A stretch of 64,000 bases of DNA from Diplolepis rosae (taxonomy: Eukaryota > Arthropoda > Insecta > Hymenoptera > Diplolepididae). Location: contig JAPYXD010000723.1 of assembly GCA_030998225.1 (NCBI GenBank), positions 23,205,501 through 23,269,500 on the forward strand. Direction: 5' to 3'. Numbering within the stretch: the first letter of the stretch is position 1; each line of letters opens with the position of its first letter. A program made the position numbers and the translations under genes. The notes below the pieces were generated by a model that was not told where the DNA came from, searched no databases, and saw nothing but the letters and a program-made list of their open reading frames with translations. Positions 21,229 to 30,799 of the stretch are shown here, in pieces.

Positions 21229-21244
21229 CTGTAATCAGAATATG
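21229..21244 (-). promoter_or_regulatory. Splice acceptor directly before the env ATG
   Basis: The minus strand reads CATATTCTGATTACAG immediately followed by the env ATG (21228). It is a good acceptor, with a pyrimidine-rich stretch and CAG. Spliced env RNA is known in gypsy-type errantiviruses. Confidence 0.6.
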
Positions 21245-21251
21245 AATCTGA

Positions 21252-24200
21252 TTATTCATCTTCTGAATGTTTTTTCCTTACTTTCTTTTTAATTTTTACT
21301 TCGCAGTTAATATGTGATACTCTGAGTCTATTAGCATGGACTATCTTGCTGCTCCCTTTAAATTGAATTTTAACATTATTCTTATTTATTACTTCCAAAA
21401 TTTTATGAGGGCCAGTATAATGGTCCCCAAATTTACCGGGTTTTGGTCCCTTCAGCAAAAAGACGTAATCACCCACCTTAAAATTTGCGCTATTTATATT
21501 TCTGTCATAGTAGCCTTTTGACCGTGTTTTAGCCTCTACAAGATTGTTATACGCTATTGTTCTTATACCGGTAAGGCGAGTGACCAAGTCTTTTATATAG
21601 CCTTGATATGTTGGTAATAAATCGTCCTCTCGGAGTGGTTCACATGAGGGTGATCTGGCTAAACGACCGAAAACCACTTCGAAAGGTGTATGTTTCGTGC
21701 CTTCGTGTATGCACGTATTATAATTGAATATAGCGATTTCTACCCACTGATCCCACTCGCAATCTTTTTCAGAATATTGTTTTAGGAACTCTCCCAATGC
21801 ATGATGTGAGCGTTCGAGTGAACCATTAGATTGTGGGTGAAATGCAGTGGTTTTTACCCTTTTAATTTTAAATCTTCTTGCTATTTTCTGAATTAATTTG
21901 CTAAGGAAATTTCTCCCTTGATCGGTTAAAATGACCTTAGGTGCTCCGAAAATGCAAATAAAATTTTTTATAAATGCGTCAGCTATTGTGGTGGCTAAAG
22001 CATTTGGTAATGGAGTAGCAAGACAGAATTTAGATAGTTGATCCTGCATTGTTAATATATATTCATTATCATTTTTAGTTTTAGGCAGAGGGCCTACTAT
22101 GTCTAGAGAAATTTTCTCAAAGGTCGTACCTGGCGTATCTGTTATGACCATGGGTTGCTTAGTTTTAAGCCTAACAAGTTTTTTTAATTGACATTGTATA
22201 CACTGCTGTATACGTTTTTGCACGTCTTGCTTCAAGTTCTCCCAATAGTAATTCTGACGGATTCTATTGAAGGTTTTTGATACCCCCCTATGTCCTCCTA
22301 TAGGTGAATTATGAAGTTCCCTAAAGATGTCATCTCGTTTACTACCTACTACATATTCTAAGGTTCCTTTGCAAACGATTATTTTAATAGAGTCTTTCCC
22401 GAATATTTCCTTAATAAGTTTTATTATATCAATCCACGGTACATTTTCTATATAAGAGCTTTTCGCTATGCTGAATTCTCTAATTTTCTTCGCTATCAAG
22501 GATTCACGCAAAAGTTTAAAAGTTACATGTAAGTTATTCCTTATTATTTCTTGTGATTCAGGAATTTCTCCTCGTATACACAAGCCGAAAAGATATCTAT
22601 TGTTCATCCTTTTGGCTTCGTTGACGCTTCCTATTTGAAGTGCCTGTTTTGCGGAAATTTTATTCGCTTCTATGAGGGTTCTACATTCCTCATCACATGG
22701 ATCTCCGTTACTGGCTACAAAGTATGTAATATTATCCCGTCGAAACTGTAACAACTCTTTACTTTCGACTATGTTTCGGTTGAATGAAGTTTGAATTGAT
22801 TCTTCCTCTTCGGACACATGACTATCATCGTTGGTCAAGTTTTTCTGTCGATAATTTACATTTTTCGTTGTTTCGTTTTCTATTATTCCTTCACTTTCAT
22901 TTTCGGAGGAAGAAAAATCTGTTTCTGATTTATTGTTTTCGTAGTTAGGTTTGAGTATCTCTGGTTGTTTGCAAGTCGGTTCATCATTAGTGGGACTAGT
23001 TTGGTAATCCTTAAAGGTTGATCTCCCTTCAGGTACCTTGGTAGTGGCTTCGATGTCGCTTTCAATATCGCTTTCAGCATAATTTACTTTCTTCTTACAT
23101 TTTCGTTTTGTTGTTTTTCTTTGATTAATCAGATTTGATGTTTTCTGTAATGTAGATTCCATATTTTGGTTGTTTCCTTCTACCTTTCTTTCTTTGTTTC
23201 TGTTTCTTTCCAGAGCTTGTCTCCGAGTTACAATATTGACATACTGGGTTACTGCTGGATTTCTAGACAAAGCATCTGCATTCACGTTCATTTTCCCTGG
23301 TTTATATATAATTTCGTAATCGTATTCAGACAACTTAAATCTCCACTTTTGGACTCTAGTGTTCAAGTCTGCTGTTTTGAACCATATTAATGGCTGGTGA
23401 TCAGTAACAATAGTGAACTTTCTACCAAATACGTATGGTCGGAATGTTCGCACTGCGTGAATTACCGCTAGCGCTTCTTTTTCATAGGTGTCATACTTCA
23501 ATTCTGGACCTCTGAGTACTCTTGAAGTGTAGGCAATAGGTTTGTCCCTTCCGATTTTGCCTTGTGATAGGATTCCTCCCACCGCGTAGCCAGACGCGTC
23601 TGTAGTTATCAGGAAAGGTTTACTCATGTCAGGGGATTGTAATAATGGTGCTGAGCATAATACTTCCTTTAAATTTTCAAACGCGTTTTCAGCATTCATC
23701 GTCCAGTTAAAAGTTTCATTTTTTTGTAATAGTTTGGTCAATGGCTTTGCTATTTTTGCAAAATCTTTAATAAATCGCCTGTAATATCCTGCTAAACCCA
23801 GGAATTGGCGAACGCCCTTAGCATTTTTGAGTTTCGGAAATTTTCTTACTGCCTCAACCTTTTTGGGGTCTGGATTTAATCCACTGGCGCTGATAATATG
23901 CCCAAGATATGTGACTTCGCGTTGCAATATCTCGCATTTTTTTGGCTCTAATTTCCAACTATACTTACGTAACCTGCTCATTGCTTCGTCGAACAATTTT
24001 TCATGCTCCTCTAGAGTTTTTGCATAAATTACTATGTCATCTATATACACAAATATCCCCTTGCCAATCATACCTTCAAAGGTCATATTCATAGCCCTTT
24101 GATATTCTGATGCTGCGTTTCGAAGACCAAATGGCATTCTTACAAATTCAAAGTGTCCACTGGGGGTTGAAAATGCTGTTTTATGTGCGTCGGCTTCGTC

Positions 24201-25802
24201 TAGTGCAATTTGATGAAAGCCTGTGACACAATCTATGACTGAGTAATAGTGACTATTACCCACCTGATCAAAAATATCGGTTATATTTTGAAGTGGGTAA
24301 GCCATTGGAATAGTCTTTTCGTTGAGGGGTCTAAAATCTAGTACCACTCTCCACTTTGGTTTACCATCCTGACCTGGTTTTTTTGGAACCACCCACAGAC
24401 TGGTGTTGGAAGGTGATTGTGAGGGTCTAATTACTCCCTTTTCTAATAGTTCCCTAATTTGTTTATCTACTTCTTCTCTCAAAGCGTGAGGAAGCCGATA
24501 CTGTTTTGTGTTAACCGGATAGTCATCGATTGTCAAAATTCGATGTTTTGTTATATTAGTAGCTGTTAAGGCGTCTCCTTCGAGCTGAAATCTATCTGAG
24601 TGTTTGATCAATAATTTATCCATTTGTTCCTGTTCTTCCTCGTTAAGATGGTCTGTTTGAATTAGCGTTTTTAATTTATCTATCCGGGACTCAGGTGAGG
24701 GTTTTACATCCTCGTTGTCAGAATCTTGATAGTTTGTAAGTTTTTCTTTAAAATTCTGAATTGTAAACAAGTCTGAGTAATTTTCCATAAAAGGGTTTGT
24801 ATGTTCAGGTATCCCTAGTTCATCTGCGACTGTTTGGTCGGAGTATTGGTAATAATACCGTTCTCCAAGACTAGCTCCATCTTCGCTTTCAAATTCGTCA
24901 AGTTGACCGTTATTGGAAAAAACGTCACTTTCCTCAGAGTCTAGAGTCTCTAATGCAGTTTTATCCCTTTTAAATGTCGGCTTTCGATCCCTAAATAATG
25001 AGCGCGTTTCACCGATTCTTAAAATTTTACTTCCAAAGTCCAATACAGCATGAGATCCTTCAAAATACTCTGCACCTAGCAGTCCTTCACTGGGTATTGG
25101 AAAATCTCCTGGAACTATTTGAAATTTAGCAGTATATCCAAAAATAGTAAATTCTGCATAACCTAATGTGGGTATAATATCTCCATTGATCCCTTTTAAA
25201 AATATACAATTATTGCTAGTAATTTCGCAATCTGCTGGTAATGAATTTATTTTGATCAAGTTTCCTTCAGATCCTGTATCTAACAAAAATTGTCCCACAT
25301 ATTCTAGGTGAGGATTTACAACGTCGATGAATGGTAATGATTGCTCGTGGCTATGTAGGTTGATACTAATGATTCTATCGACCTCGTGATTATTATTGTA
25401 GCTATTGCCCTGTTTGAAAGGTATAACTTGATTGTTGAAGTTCAGAGTTTTAGAATGGAAATCCATTACTACGTTGAGTTCATTTAGAAATTCAATTCCT
25501 AGGATACCATCATAGGGGATTTGAATTTCGTTTTGAATTACATGAAATTTTATAACTTCGTTAAAAACCCTTAGTTTTGTAGAACCAACGGTAACTAAAA
25601 TTTCGTTGGATATTCCTTTTATTTGTATTCTATCTAAAAAGTTTATTTTTATATCGTGTGGGAGTACCTCTGCCTTGATTATATTTCCTTGTGACCCGGA
25701 ATCTATCATTAGGTTTACTCGACGTTCTGGAGTGGAATACCTGAATGATACGAATGGTATTGTCTCACTGGATTTATCTAGTCCAATGGCAAAAGTTCGC
25801 AA
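21252..25802 (-). CDS. pol: Pol polyprotein: two proteases, RT, RNase H, integrase
   Basis: An open frame of about 1516 codons with no stop. The first codon here is TTG and the frame stays open upstream to about 25912, so it is made as a gag-pol fusion rather than from its own ATG. Two retropepsin-like units in tandem: MIDSGSQGN (catalytic Asp 34) with GILGIEF at about 99, and LLDTGSEGN (Asp 175) with GLLGAEY at about 240. RT spans about 430-640 with YIDD at about 586; RNase H about 720-850 (TTDAS, YEKEALA, TDHQPL). An acidic, Ser/Asn/Glu-rich linker runs about 850-1010. The integrase has an HHCC finger (His 1164/1171, Cys 1201/1204) and a DD35E triad (Asp 1234, Asp 1294, Glu 1330). The tail holds a short basic chromatin-binding-like region. 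All catalytic residues looked for are present. Confidence 0.93.
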   Translation of the reverse strand: MRTFAIGLDKSSETIPFVSFRYSTPERRVNLMIDSGSQGNIIKAEVLPHDIKINFLDRIQIKGISNEILVTVGSTKLRVFNEVIKFHVIQNEIQIPYDGILGIEFLNELNVVMDFHSKTLNFNNQVIPFKQGNSYNNNHEVDRIISINLHSHEQSLPFIDVVNPHLEYVGQFLLDTGSEGNLIKINSLPADCEITSNNCIFLKGINGDIIPTLGYAEFTIFGYTAKFQIVPGDFPIPSEGLLGAEYFEGSHAVLDFGSKILRIGETRSLFRDRKPTFKRDKTALETLDSEESDVFSNNGQLDEFESEDGASLGERYYYQYSDQTVADELGIPEHTNPFMENYSDLFTIQNFKEKLTNYQDSDNEDVKPSPESRIDKLKTLIQTDHLNEEEQEQMDKLLIKHSDRFQLEGDALTATNITKHRILTIDDYPVNTKQYRLPHALREEVDKQIRELLEKGVIRPSQSPSNTSLWVVPKKPGQDGKPKWRVVLDFRPLNEKTIPMAYPLQNITDIFDQVGNSHYYSVIDCVTGFHQIALDEADAHKTAFSTPSGHFEFVRMPFGLRNAASEYQRAMNMTFEGMIGKGIFVYIDDIVIYAKTLEEHEKLFDEAMSRLRKYSWKLEPKKCEILQREVTYLGHIISASGLNPDPKKVEAVRKFPKLKNAKGVRQFLGLAGYYRRFIKDFAKIAKPLTKLLQKNETFNWTMNAENAFENLKEVLCSAPLLQSPDMSKPFLITTDASGYAVGGILSQGKIGRDKPIAYTSRVLRGPELKYDTYEKEALAVIHAVRTFRPYVFGRKFTIVTDHQPLIWFKTADLNTRVQKWRFKLSEYDYEIIYKPGKMNVNADALSRNPAVTQYVNIVTRRQALERNRNKERKVEGNNQNMESTLQKTSNLINQRKTTKRKCKKKVNYAESDIESDIEATTKVPEGRSTFKDYQTSPTNDEPTCKQPEILKPNYENNKSETDFSSSENESEGIIENETTKNVNYRQKNLTNDDSHVSEEEESIQTSFNRNIVESKELLQFRRDNITYFVASNGDPCDEECRTLIEANKISAKQALQIGSVNEAKRMNNRYLFGLCIRGEIPESQEIIRNNLHVTFKLLRESLIAKKIREFSIAKSSYIENVPWIDIIKLIKEIFGKDSIKIIVCKGTLEYVVGSKRDDIFRELHNSPIGGHRGVSKTFNRIRQNYYWENLKQDVQKRIQQCIQCQLKKLVRLKTKQPMVITDTPGTTFEKISLDIVGPLPKTKNDNEYILTMQDQLSKFCLATPLPNALATTIADAFIKNFICIFGAPKVILTDQGRNFLSKLIQKIARRFKIKRVKTTAFHPQSNGSLERSHHALGEFLKQYSEKDCEWDQWVEIAIFNYNTCIHEGTKHTPFEVVFGRLARSPSCEPLREDDLLPTYQGYIKDLVTRLTGIRTIAYNNLVEAKTRSKGYYDRNINSANFKVGDYVFLLKGPKPGKFGDHYTGPHKILEVINKNNVKIQFKGSSKIVHANRLRVSHINCEVKIKKKVRKKHSEDE

Positions 25803-25960
25803 ATCGGATCCTCTGTCTGTAACAAATTTGTTGAGCGCACTTGACGTTGTGAGGTCTCCGTTCCGGCGCTCGTGTTCGGGAGACCCTTCTCGTTTCCCGG
25901 CCTGATCCGCTCATTATACTGTCGCTTGCGGCAGTCTTCTATAGTATGTCCATTATTTTT

Positions 25961-26056
25961 TCAATATGCGCAACTTTTATCCATTTTTATTCTACAAGTG
26001 GCAGCTGTATACCCGACTCTACTACAAATTTGGCAGGTCAACTGAGACCTTGCTTC
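25961..26056 (-). pseudogene. gag: 3' part of gag, cut off by the DNA element and ended by a stop
   Basis: To the left of the inserted element the gag frame resumes with a fifth knuckle (CQICSRVGYTAATC, with Tyr in place of the usual His), then starts a sixth. The stop TGA (25961-25963) stands where the second Cys of that knuckle is expected; past it the frame still shows the rest of a CCHC pattern (NNGHTIEDC). It overlaps the open start of pol, about 50 bases further on, in another frame, as in frameshifting gag-pol elements. Confidence 0.8.
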
Positions 26057-26058
26057 TA

Positions 26059-27808
26059 CACGGAGAGAAGAGAACGCAGCTGTCATGTGCGCGGGACAAA
26101 GCAGAGCTGTGTTCTTACGAAAATGTACGATTGGACACAGCTCAGCTATGTCCGCGCATAGCCAGAATGTGTGAGCGCACATCTCTGCTTCGCGCTGGGC
26201 ACACGCCGTTCGGACGAAGAAGAGCTGTGTGCGAACAAATGAAGGCTTCGTCTAAACACAGCTCCACTGTGCCCTCGCACTCCTCTGCTTCGTGCTAAAC
26301 ACATCGTACGTTTGCGCCACGTTTGTGTATATGTAATGCATTGATTATACTTTGATTATTTATAAGGTCAAAAAATTGCCGTGTCTCATTGACGTGGATG
26401 CAAACGACACGGAATTTAAAGTTGCGTATAACGATCATTCAAAATACAAAATTTCTGCAATTAATACGTCAATACTAAACCACTGATAAAAGTTTTTATT
26501 TCTACGTATTTATAGTCGATTTTAAATAAAAAGATCTGTACGTTATAGGCCGAAGTTAAATTTGTTCTTTGCTTCGAATCCAAAAATAATTAGGTCAATA
26601 TAATAATTTGTTGCCGCAGAGGAACATATAACCGCAAAATTTTTTTCATTACAGAACGGAACATTTTTGGATAATCAAGTTTTAAGGTAGTTACCACCCA
26701 CGAAAATTAGACCTCAGGCAAAAATAGATAATTTTGCTTTCAAGAATAGCAATATTATTATTGAAAGGCTATTTTGGAAGAGAAAAGATTAATTTCTATG
26801 AAAAAAATTGGAAATACAGAAAAATAATTTTATTAATCAATTTTATTTTTTACCCAATTTTTGTTCTTATCGCTTTTCGCCAAATTTAAAAAAATTATGC
26901 GATTTTAATAAATTACAAATCACTTTTTCGAGAAAAAGATTCCCTACAACATAACCATTTCCAATTTTCGAAAATGAATAAATTATTATCAAATTCAGCA
27001 ATTTGTTTATAAAAATTTCGTTTTGGAAATTTTTTTTAAAATGTTTTCAGCCATTAAAGAATTTATATTTAAAAATCAGAAACGGTGAAGTTGTGGGAAA
27101 TCTTTTCTCTGAAAAAATGTTTCATGATTTATTAGAATCGCATAATTTTTTAAATCGAAAAATAATTAGGTCAATATAATAATTTGTTGCCGCAGAGGAA
27201 CGTATAGCTCAAAATTTTTTTCATTACAGAACGGAACATTTTTGGGCAATCAAGTTTTAATTAAAAATACTCAGATTTTAATAAAAACCATCACATACAA
27301 CATTTTTGATTTTATACTTTTATATGTTGCCTGTATTTCATATAGAAATGTATCTCTGTCGTGTCAAACGCAACTAAATCTTTGTTGCTCTTTATTCGCT
27401 TTTTTACATATTTTCATTTTAACATTGAAATTATAAATCAATTATGATATCAGAGTTTAATAATTCTCAAATTATGAAAATTGGTTCGATAAATATCAAA
27501 CTTTTATGCAGGTAAATGCCAATCAATGCATTACATATACACAAACGTGGCGCAAACGCACGATGTGTTTAGCACGAAGCAGAGGAGTGCGAGGGCACAG
27601 TGGAGCTGTGTTTAGACGAAGCCTTCATTTGTTCGCACACAGCTCTGCTTCGTCCGAACGGCGTGTGCCCAGCGCGAAGCAGAGATGTGCGCTCACACAT
27701 TCTGGCTATGCGAGGACATAGCTGAGCTGTGTCCAATCGTACATTTTCGTAAGAACTCAGCTCTGCTTTGTCCCGCGCACATGACAGCTGCGTTCTCTTC
27801 TCTCCGTG
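26059..27808. mobile_element. Non-autonomous DNA element with 288-bp terminal inverted repeats
   Basis: The TIRs (26059-26346, 27521-27808) start CACGGAGAGAAGAGAACGCA and are nearly identical. It is flanked by TA at 26057-26058 and 27809-27810. Gag reading frames on both sides line up across the insertion, confirming the borders. The interior (about 1.17 kb) has no transposase. It holds two direct copies of a roughly 105-bp block (about 26580-26685, 27162-27262) separated by a palindrome. The superfamily is unclear: the TA duplication suggests Tc1/mariner-like, but such long, GC-rich TIRs are unusual. Confidence 0.85.
26686..27157. repeat. Palindromic block related to the TTAA MITE, inside the DNA element
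   Basis: After TTAA (26682-26685) it starts GGTAG and then CACGAAAATTAGACCTCAGG, as in the MITE at 49500-49846. It then folds back around position 27010 (ATTATGCGATTTTAATAAAT against its complement near 27140). The expected right MITE end is not seen. Confidence 0.6.
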
Positions 27809-27810
27809 TA

Positions 27811-28981
27811 ATTGGGTGGTTGTCCAGTTTGCCGGAGAGTTAGATTGGAAACATCGACTTGCAACGTGACCAGCCTTATTACATATCTGGCATGTGTTTG
27901 ATTGGAAATGGCATTGTTTTGCCACATGACCCTGTTTTTCGCAGAGTTGACACCTTGACAAGTTTCTACACTGACTGGCGGAGTGTCCTTCCTTATTACA
28001 TAATTGACAGTTAACCTGGACATAATTTATTTCGCTAATTCTTTGGCGACATCTGTTTGCTAAATGACCTGGCTTACTGCAATAGTGGCAAATGACCGGT
28101 GAATGAGTATTATTTATTCGCAAGTTTTCACCCATTTCGCGCGAGTTGTGAAATTGTGATAAGTATGTACCTCTTCTAAACTCCTTATTTTCAAATTTTC
28201 CTTTGCCTTCTTGTCTCAATGCCTTTCTGGCATCCACTAACCTTTCTGTTTTAATCGCGTTCTGGACTATGTGTTCCATATCTGCTGCGTTTTCTAATCT
28301 TTGCTCGATTTCTGGTTTTAAACCCCTCTTGAAACATTCTACCGAATTATTTTCTATTGATGTCCTAAAAATTGCATCGATATTTCCAGTATTTACTCTC
28401 TGAGTCTCAATAATCCGCCTACCTAAATCACGAATGCGATTTGCGAAAGAAATTACGGTTTCGTTATCTCTTTGGTATTCGCTACCCATTTCACCTAATA
28501 ATTGATGGACGGTTTTTGCTGGTGCGTAAATTGCTTTAATAAAATCCTTGAGTCCGTCAATTGTGACAAAGGCCTGTCCATAAATAGCCTTCCGCGCCTC
28601 ACCCGTTAATTTAGATCTGATCAATTTAGTTAAATTTGCCTCGTTTTCAGCCGTAATCATTTCTTTAGCTTCATCGCACCCTTCCAAAAACACGCTTAAG
28701 GGTATGTTTACACCGTTAAATTCTGGCACAACGGTTAAAGCATCCTTCAAAGGTATTGTTTGCGCTGCCATTGTTGGTCTGCTAGTGGTTGGATTGGTTG
28801 CTTCTTTTCGTGTATTAAGGTCCTTTCGTTTTAATTCGAAATTGACTTTTGATTCGATATTTTCGCTTGAATTACTGCGCGGAATCGACCTAGTAGGGGT
28901 AAAAGGATCAAATGCTTCTACTTCTCTCCTAAGCTCTTCGTCGCTTTTGGCTTGACTACGTGTTATTCTTAGATTATTCAT
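27811..28981 (-). pseudogene. gag: Gag of the errantivirus-like element (5' part, interrupted)
   Basis: Starts at ATG (28979-28981) and runs about 390 native codons; the open frame continues another 80 codons to 27569, but that part is TIR of the inserted DNA element. N-terminus basic and polar; residues about 75-250 look like a Ty3/gypsy capsid (helical, with YRRDNE-type motif QRDNETVISFANRI and KRGLKPEIEQRL). Four CCHC knuckles follow: CHYCSKPGHLANRC, CQLCNKEGHSASQC, CQLCEKQGHVAKQC, CQICNKAGHVASRC. Two more lie beyond the insertion. Six knuckles are more than the one or two usual in this family. The insertion prevents a normal gag-pol product. Confidence 0.85.
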
Positions 28982-29149
28982 ATATCTTGATTGAAATAAA
29001 ATACTACCCGAAAGAAGGTCAAAATCGGTTAAATATTTTTGTTAAAAATGCAAGCAAAATTATACTAAGTATTCTAGATACTAAATTAAATAACCTTAAA
29101 AATTAAAATTCAAGAAATATTTTTATTCAAATTTTACAATAATAAAATG

Positions 29150-29824
29150 TTAATCTGATATATCAGATTCTCCAAATAAATCTATTAATTTGTTTCTTAT
29201 TTCGCTACTTTTATTTTTGTAAATTTTATTTTGTTGTCGATGCGCAATTGGTGGCTGTGTGTAATAATAATTCTTCTCAAAGCATCGGATACAGGCCTCC
29301 CTCTTTGGTTTAACCGCACAATTGTTGCATTTTAGTAAAGGTCGCAACAATTGTTTATCTTCGGTCGGCACAATCCTCGCTTTAGGGAACGGGTAAGTCT
29401 TATCTGAAGCTACTTCTCGCCCTATTCCTGGATGTGGCGGCGTTATCAAATAAATCAAAGGCGGTTCGAGTGGGATCTTACTGGGCTTCACCTGGATTTT
29501 GTCCCCCAAGCCCCGAAAGTGATATTTTTCCGTTAGCACTATGTTGCTAACTATTCTGGGTTTCGGCTTTTCAAGTGGTTTGAATTTAAGCGTTTGCAAT
29601 GAAGGGCATTTAGTCACGTCCCTACAAGTGGCGATTAGGTTCAACCCCTCATGGTCAAGTTCTTGCTGCAGATATTCCCTCCTTTTCCTGAGCCTTGCCC
29701 GGGTATGCTTATTGGGGTTGCGCCTACGACTCCTCTTTGGAGGTACGTTTTGGGTACTCACTGAAATTGGTAAAATAGATTTTGATTCATAGGTTTTTAC
29801 TAGATTTTAATATTTCCAACGATT
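29150..29824 (-). CDS. Accessory frame B of the LTR element: basic, zinc-ribbon-like, no AUG
   Basis: The frame is open from about 29824 to the stop at 29150 and contains no Met codon at all; a 203-codon version starts at GTG (29759-29761). The N-terminal part is very basic (KRSRRRNPNKHTRARLRKRR), suggesting RNA binding or nuclear import. Near the C-terminus is a CNNC-x8-CIRC pair that could bind zinc. It overlaps frame A for about 36 bases in the +1 register, so it may be made by +1 frameshifting or after splicing. I do not recognise a family. It is located between leader and gag, where most gypsy elements have nothing. Confidence 0.6.
29756..29763 (-). promoter_or_regulatory. Candidate splice donor in the element leader
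   Basis: The minus strand reads CA|GTGAGT, a consensus insect donor. It could serve the env acceptor at 21229. It lies exactly at the point where frame B's first near-cognate start codon (GTG) was assigned. Confidence 0.4.
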
Positions 29825-30203
29825 TTAATATTTCTTTTTGATTTTCAGTAATTTTTGAATATTTTTCTGCTAGTTCGTCAATTACTTTTGTTAAGTCTTG
29901 ATTTGTTTTAATCAAGCTTTTATTTTCCTTCTCTAAGTCCTTAAAATTTCGTTCTAAATTTTCGATCTTATTACATAAATGAGCTATAGTTGACCATCGA
30001 TCTTCGTCTAACTCTTCTAAGTCGTTTAACCTTTCAACCGTTGATTTGAGATTTTCAAAAAGGATGACCTCAGAAATTGTTATTTCCAAATCATTTAACA
30101 TTTCGCAAATTGAGGTCGCATTTGTTCCTTTTCGAAGGTTAGTATCAGGAATAAAAAAAAATTTTCCCTTGACCCTTGAACGAAGAGAAGTTTGATTTGT
30201 CAA
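29787..30203 (-). CDS. Accessory frame A of the LTR element: coiled-coil protein
   Basis: 138 codons counted from a TTG; the first ATG is at 30099-30101, giving 104 residues (starting MLNDLEITISEV). The C-terminal half is a regular heptad coiled coil (IENLERNFKDLEKENKSLIK...). No known family recognised. It is the first coding frame after the leader and overlaps frame B. It could be an exon of gag or env, or a small accessory protein. Confidence 0.5.
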   Translation of the reverse strand: MTNQTSLRSRVKGKFFFIPDTNLRKGTNATSICEMLNDLEITISEVILFENLKSTVERLNDLEELDEDRWSTIAHLCNKIENLERNFKDLEKENKSLIKTNQDLTKVIDELAEKYSKITENQKEILKSLEILKSSKNL

Positions 30204-30303
30204 AATGGACTTGAATCCTCAATTTCGCCTATTTGTTGTTATATTTAAAAATCGACCATAATTCGCGATATCTCTACGCATTAAAAAGGCCTGGTATCCC
30301 TCC

Positions 30304-30313
30304 GGGGCCTCCA
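30304..30313 (-). promoter_or_regulatory. Primer-binding site, tRNA-Thr type
   Basis: The minus strand reads TGGAGGCCCC, complementary to a tRNA 3' end GGGGCCUCCA, as in eukaryotic tRNA-Thr. It lies 16 bases inside the 5' LTR edge, more than the few bases usual in gypsy elements. Confidence 0.65.
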
Positions 30314-30799
30314 AAAATTTGAAATACTATGTTACGTCCGAAAACGTTATAGTATCCTATTGAAAAAATGATTTTTAGGTCAGAGCTCGCGCTCTATAAC
30401 CTGGGAATCAGACCTAACTATGAGAAGAGAGTATTTCGCAAAACGGTCCTTCAAATCGAAATCAGCGAGTAAACCCTAATGCTCTTATGTCACGATAAAA
30501 CCTTTTGAATAACGCAAAGAGAATTCTATTAATTCCCTAATATTTTGACTGGTTAAATAAGTAAGTTTGAGTGAACTTGATGAAAGCCTTTCAAATTATT
30601 TGCAATGTGGAAAATCAGTTAACTAACTGATTAAGGTACAATGTCAATGCTCCTTGAGAAAATTTAGGTTGTAGACCAATACAATTAATACTGAACGAAA
30701 ATAATGTTGAAATGTTTGTTGAAAATTCTAGATACATAACCTGAATATCCCAACTCTGAACTATGATTTGCTCAAAGTGTAACTAAAGAACCTTAAATT

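Noticed and set aside
25966..26298. 110-codon plus-strand frame and its counterpart at 27506-27721
   Set aside because: Both are readings of the terminal inverted repeats of the DNA element; identical peptides appear at both ends.
27569..27810. Apparent C-terminus of gag after the fourth knuckle
   Set aside because: It is translated TIR of the inserted element, not gag.
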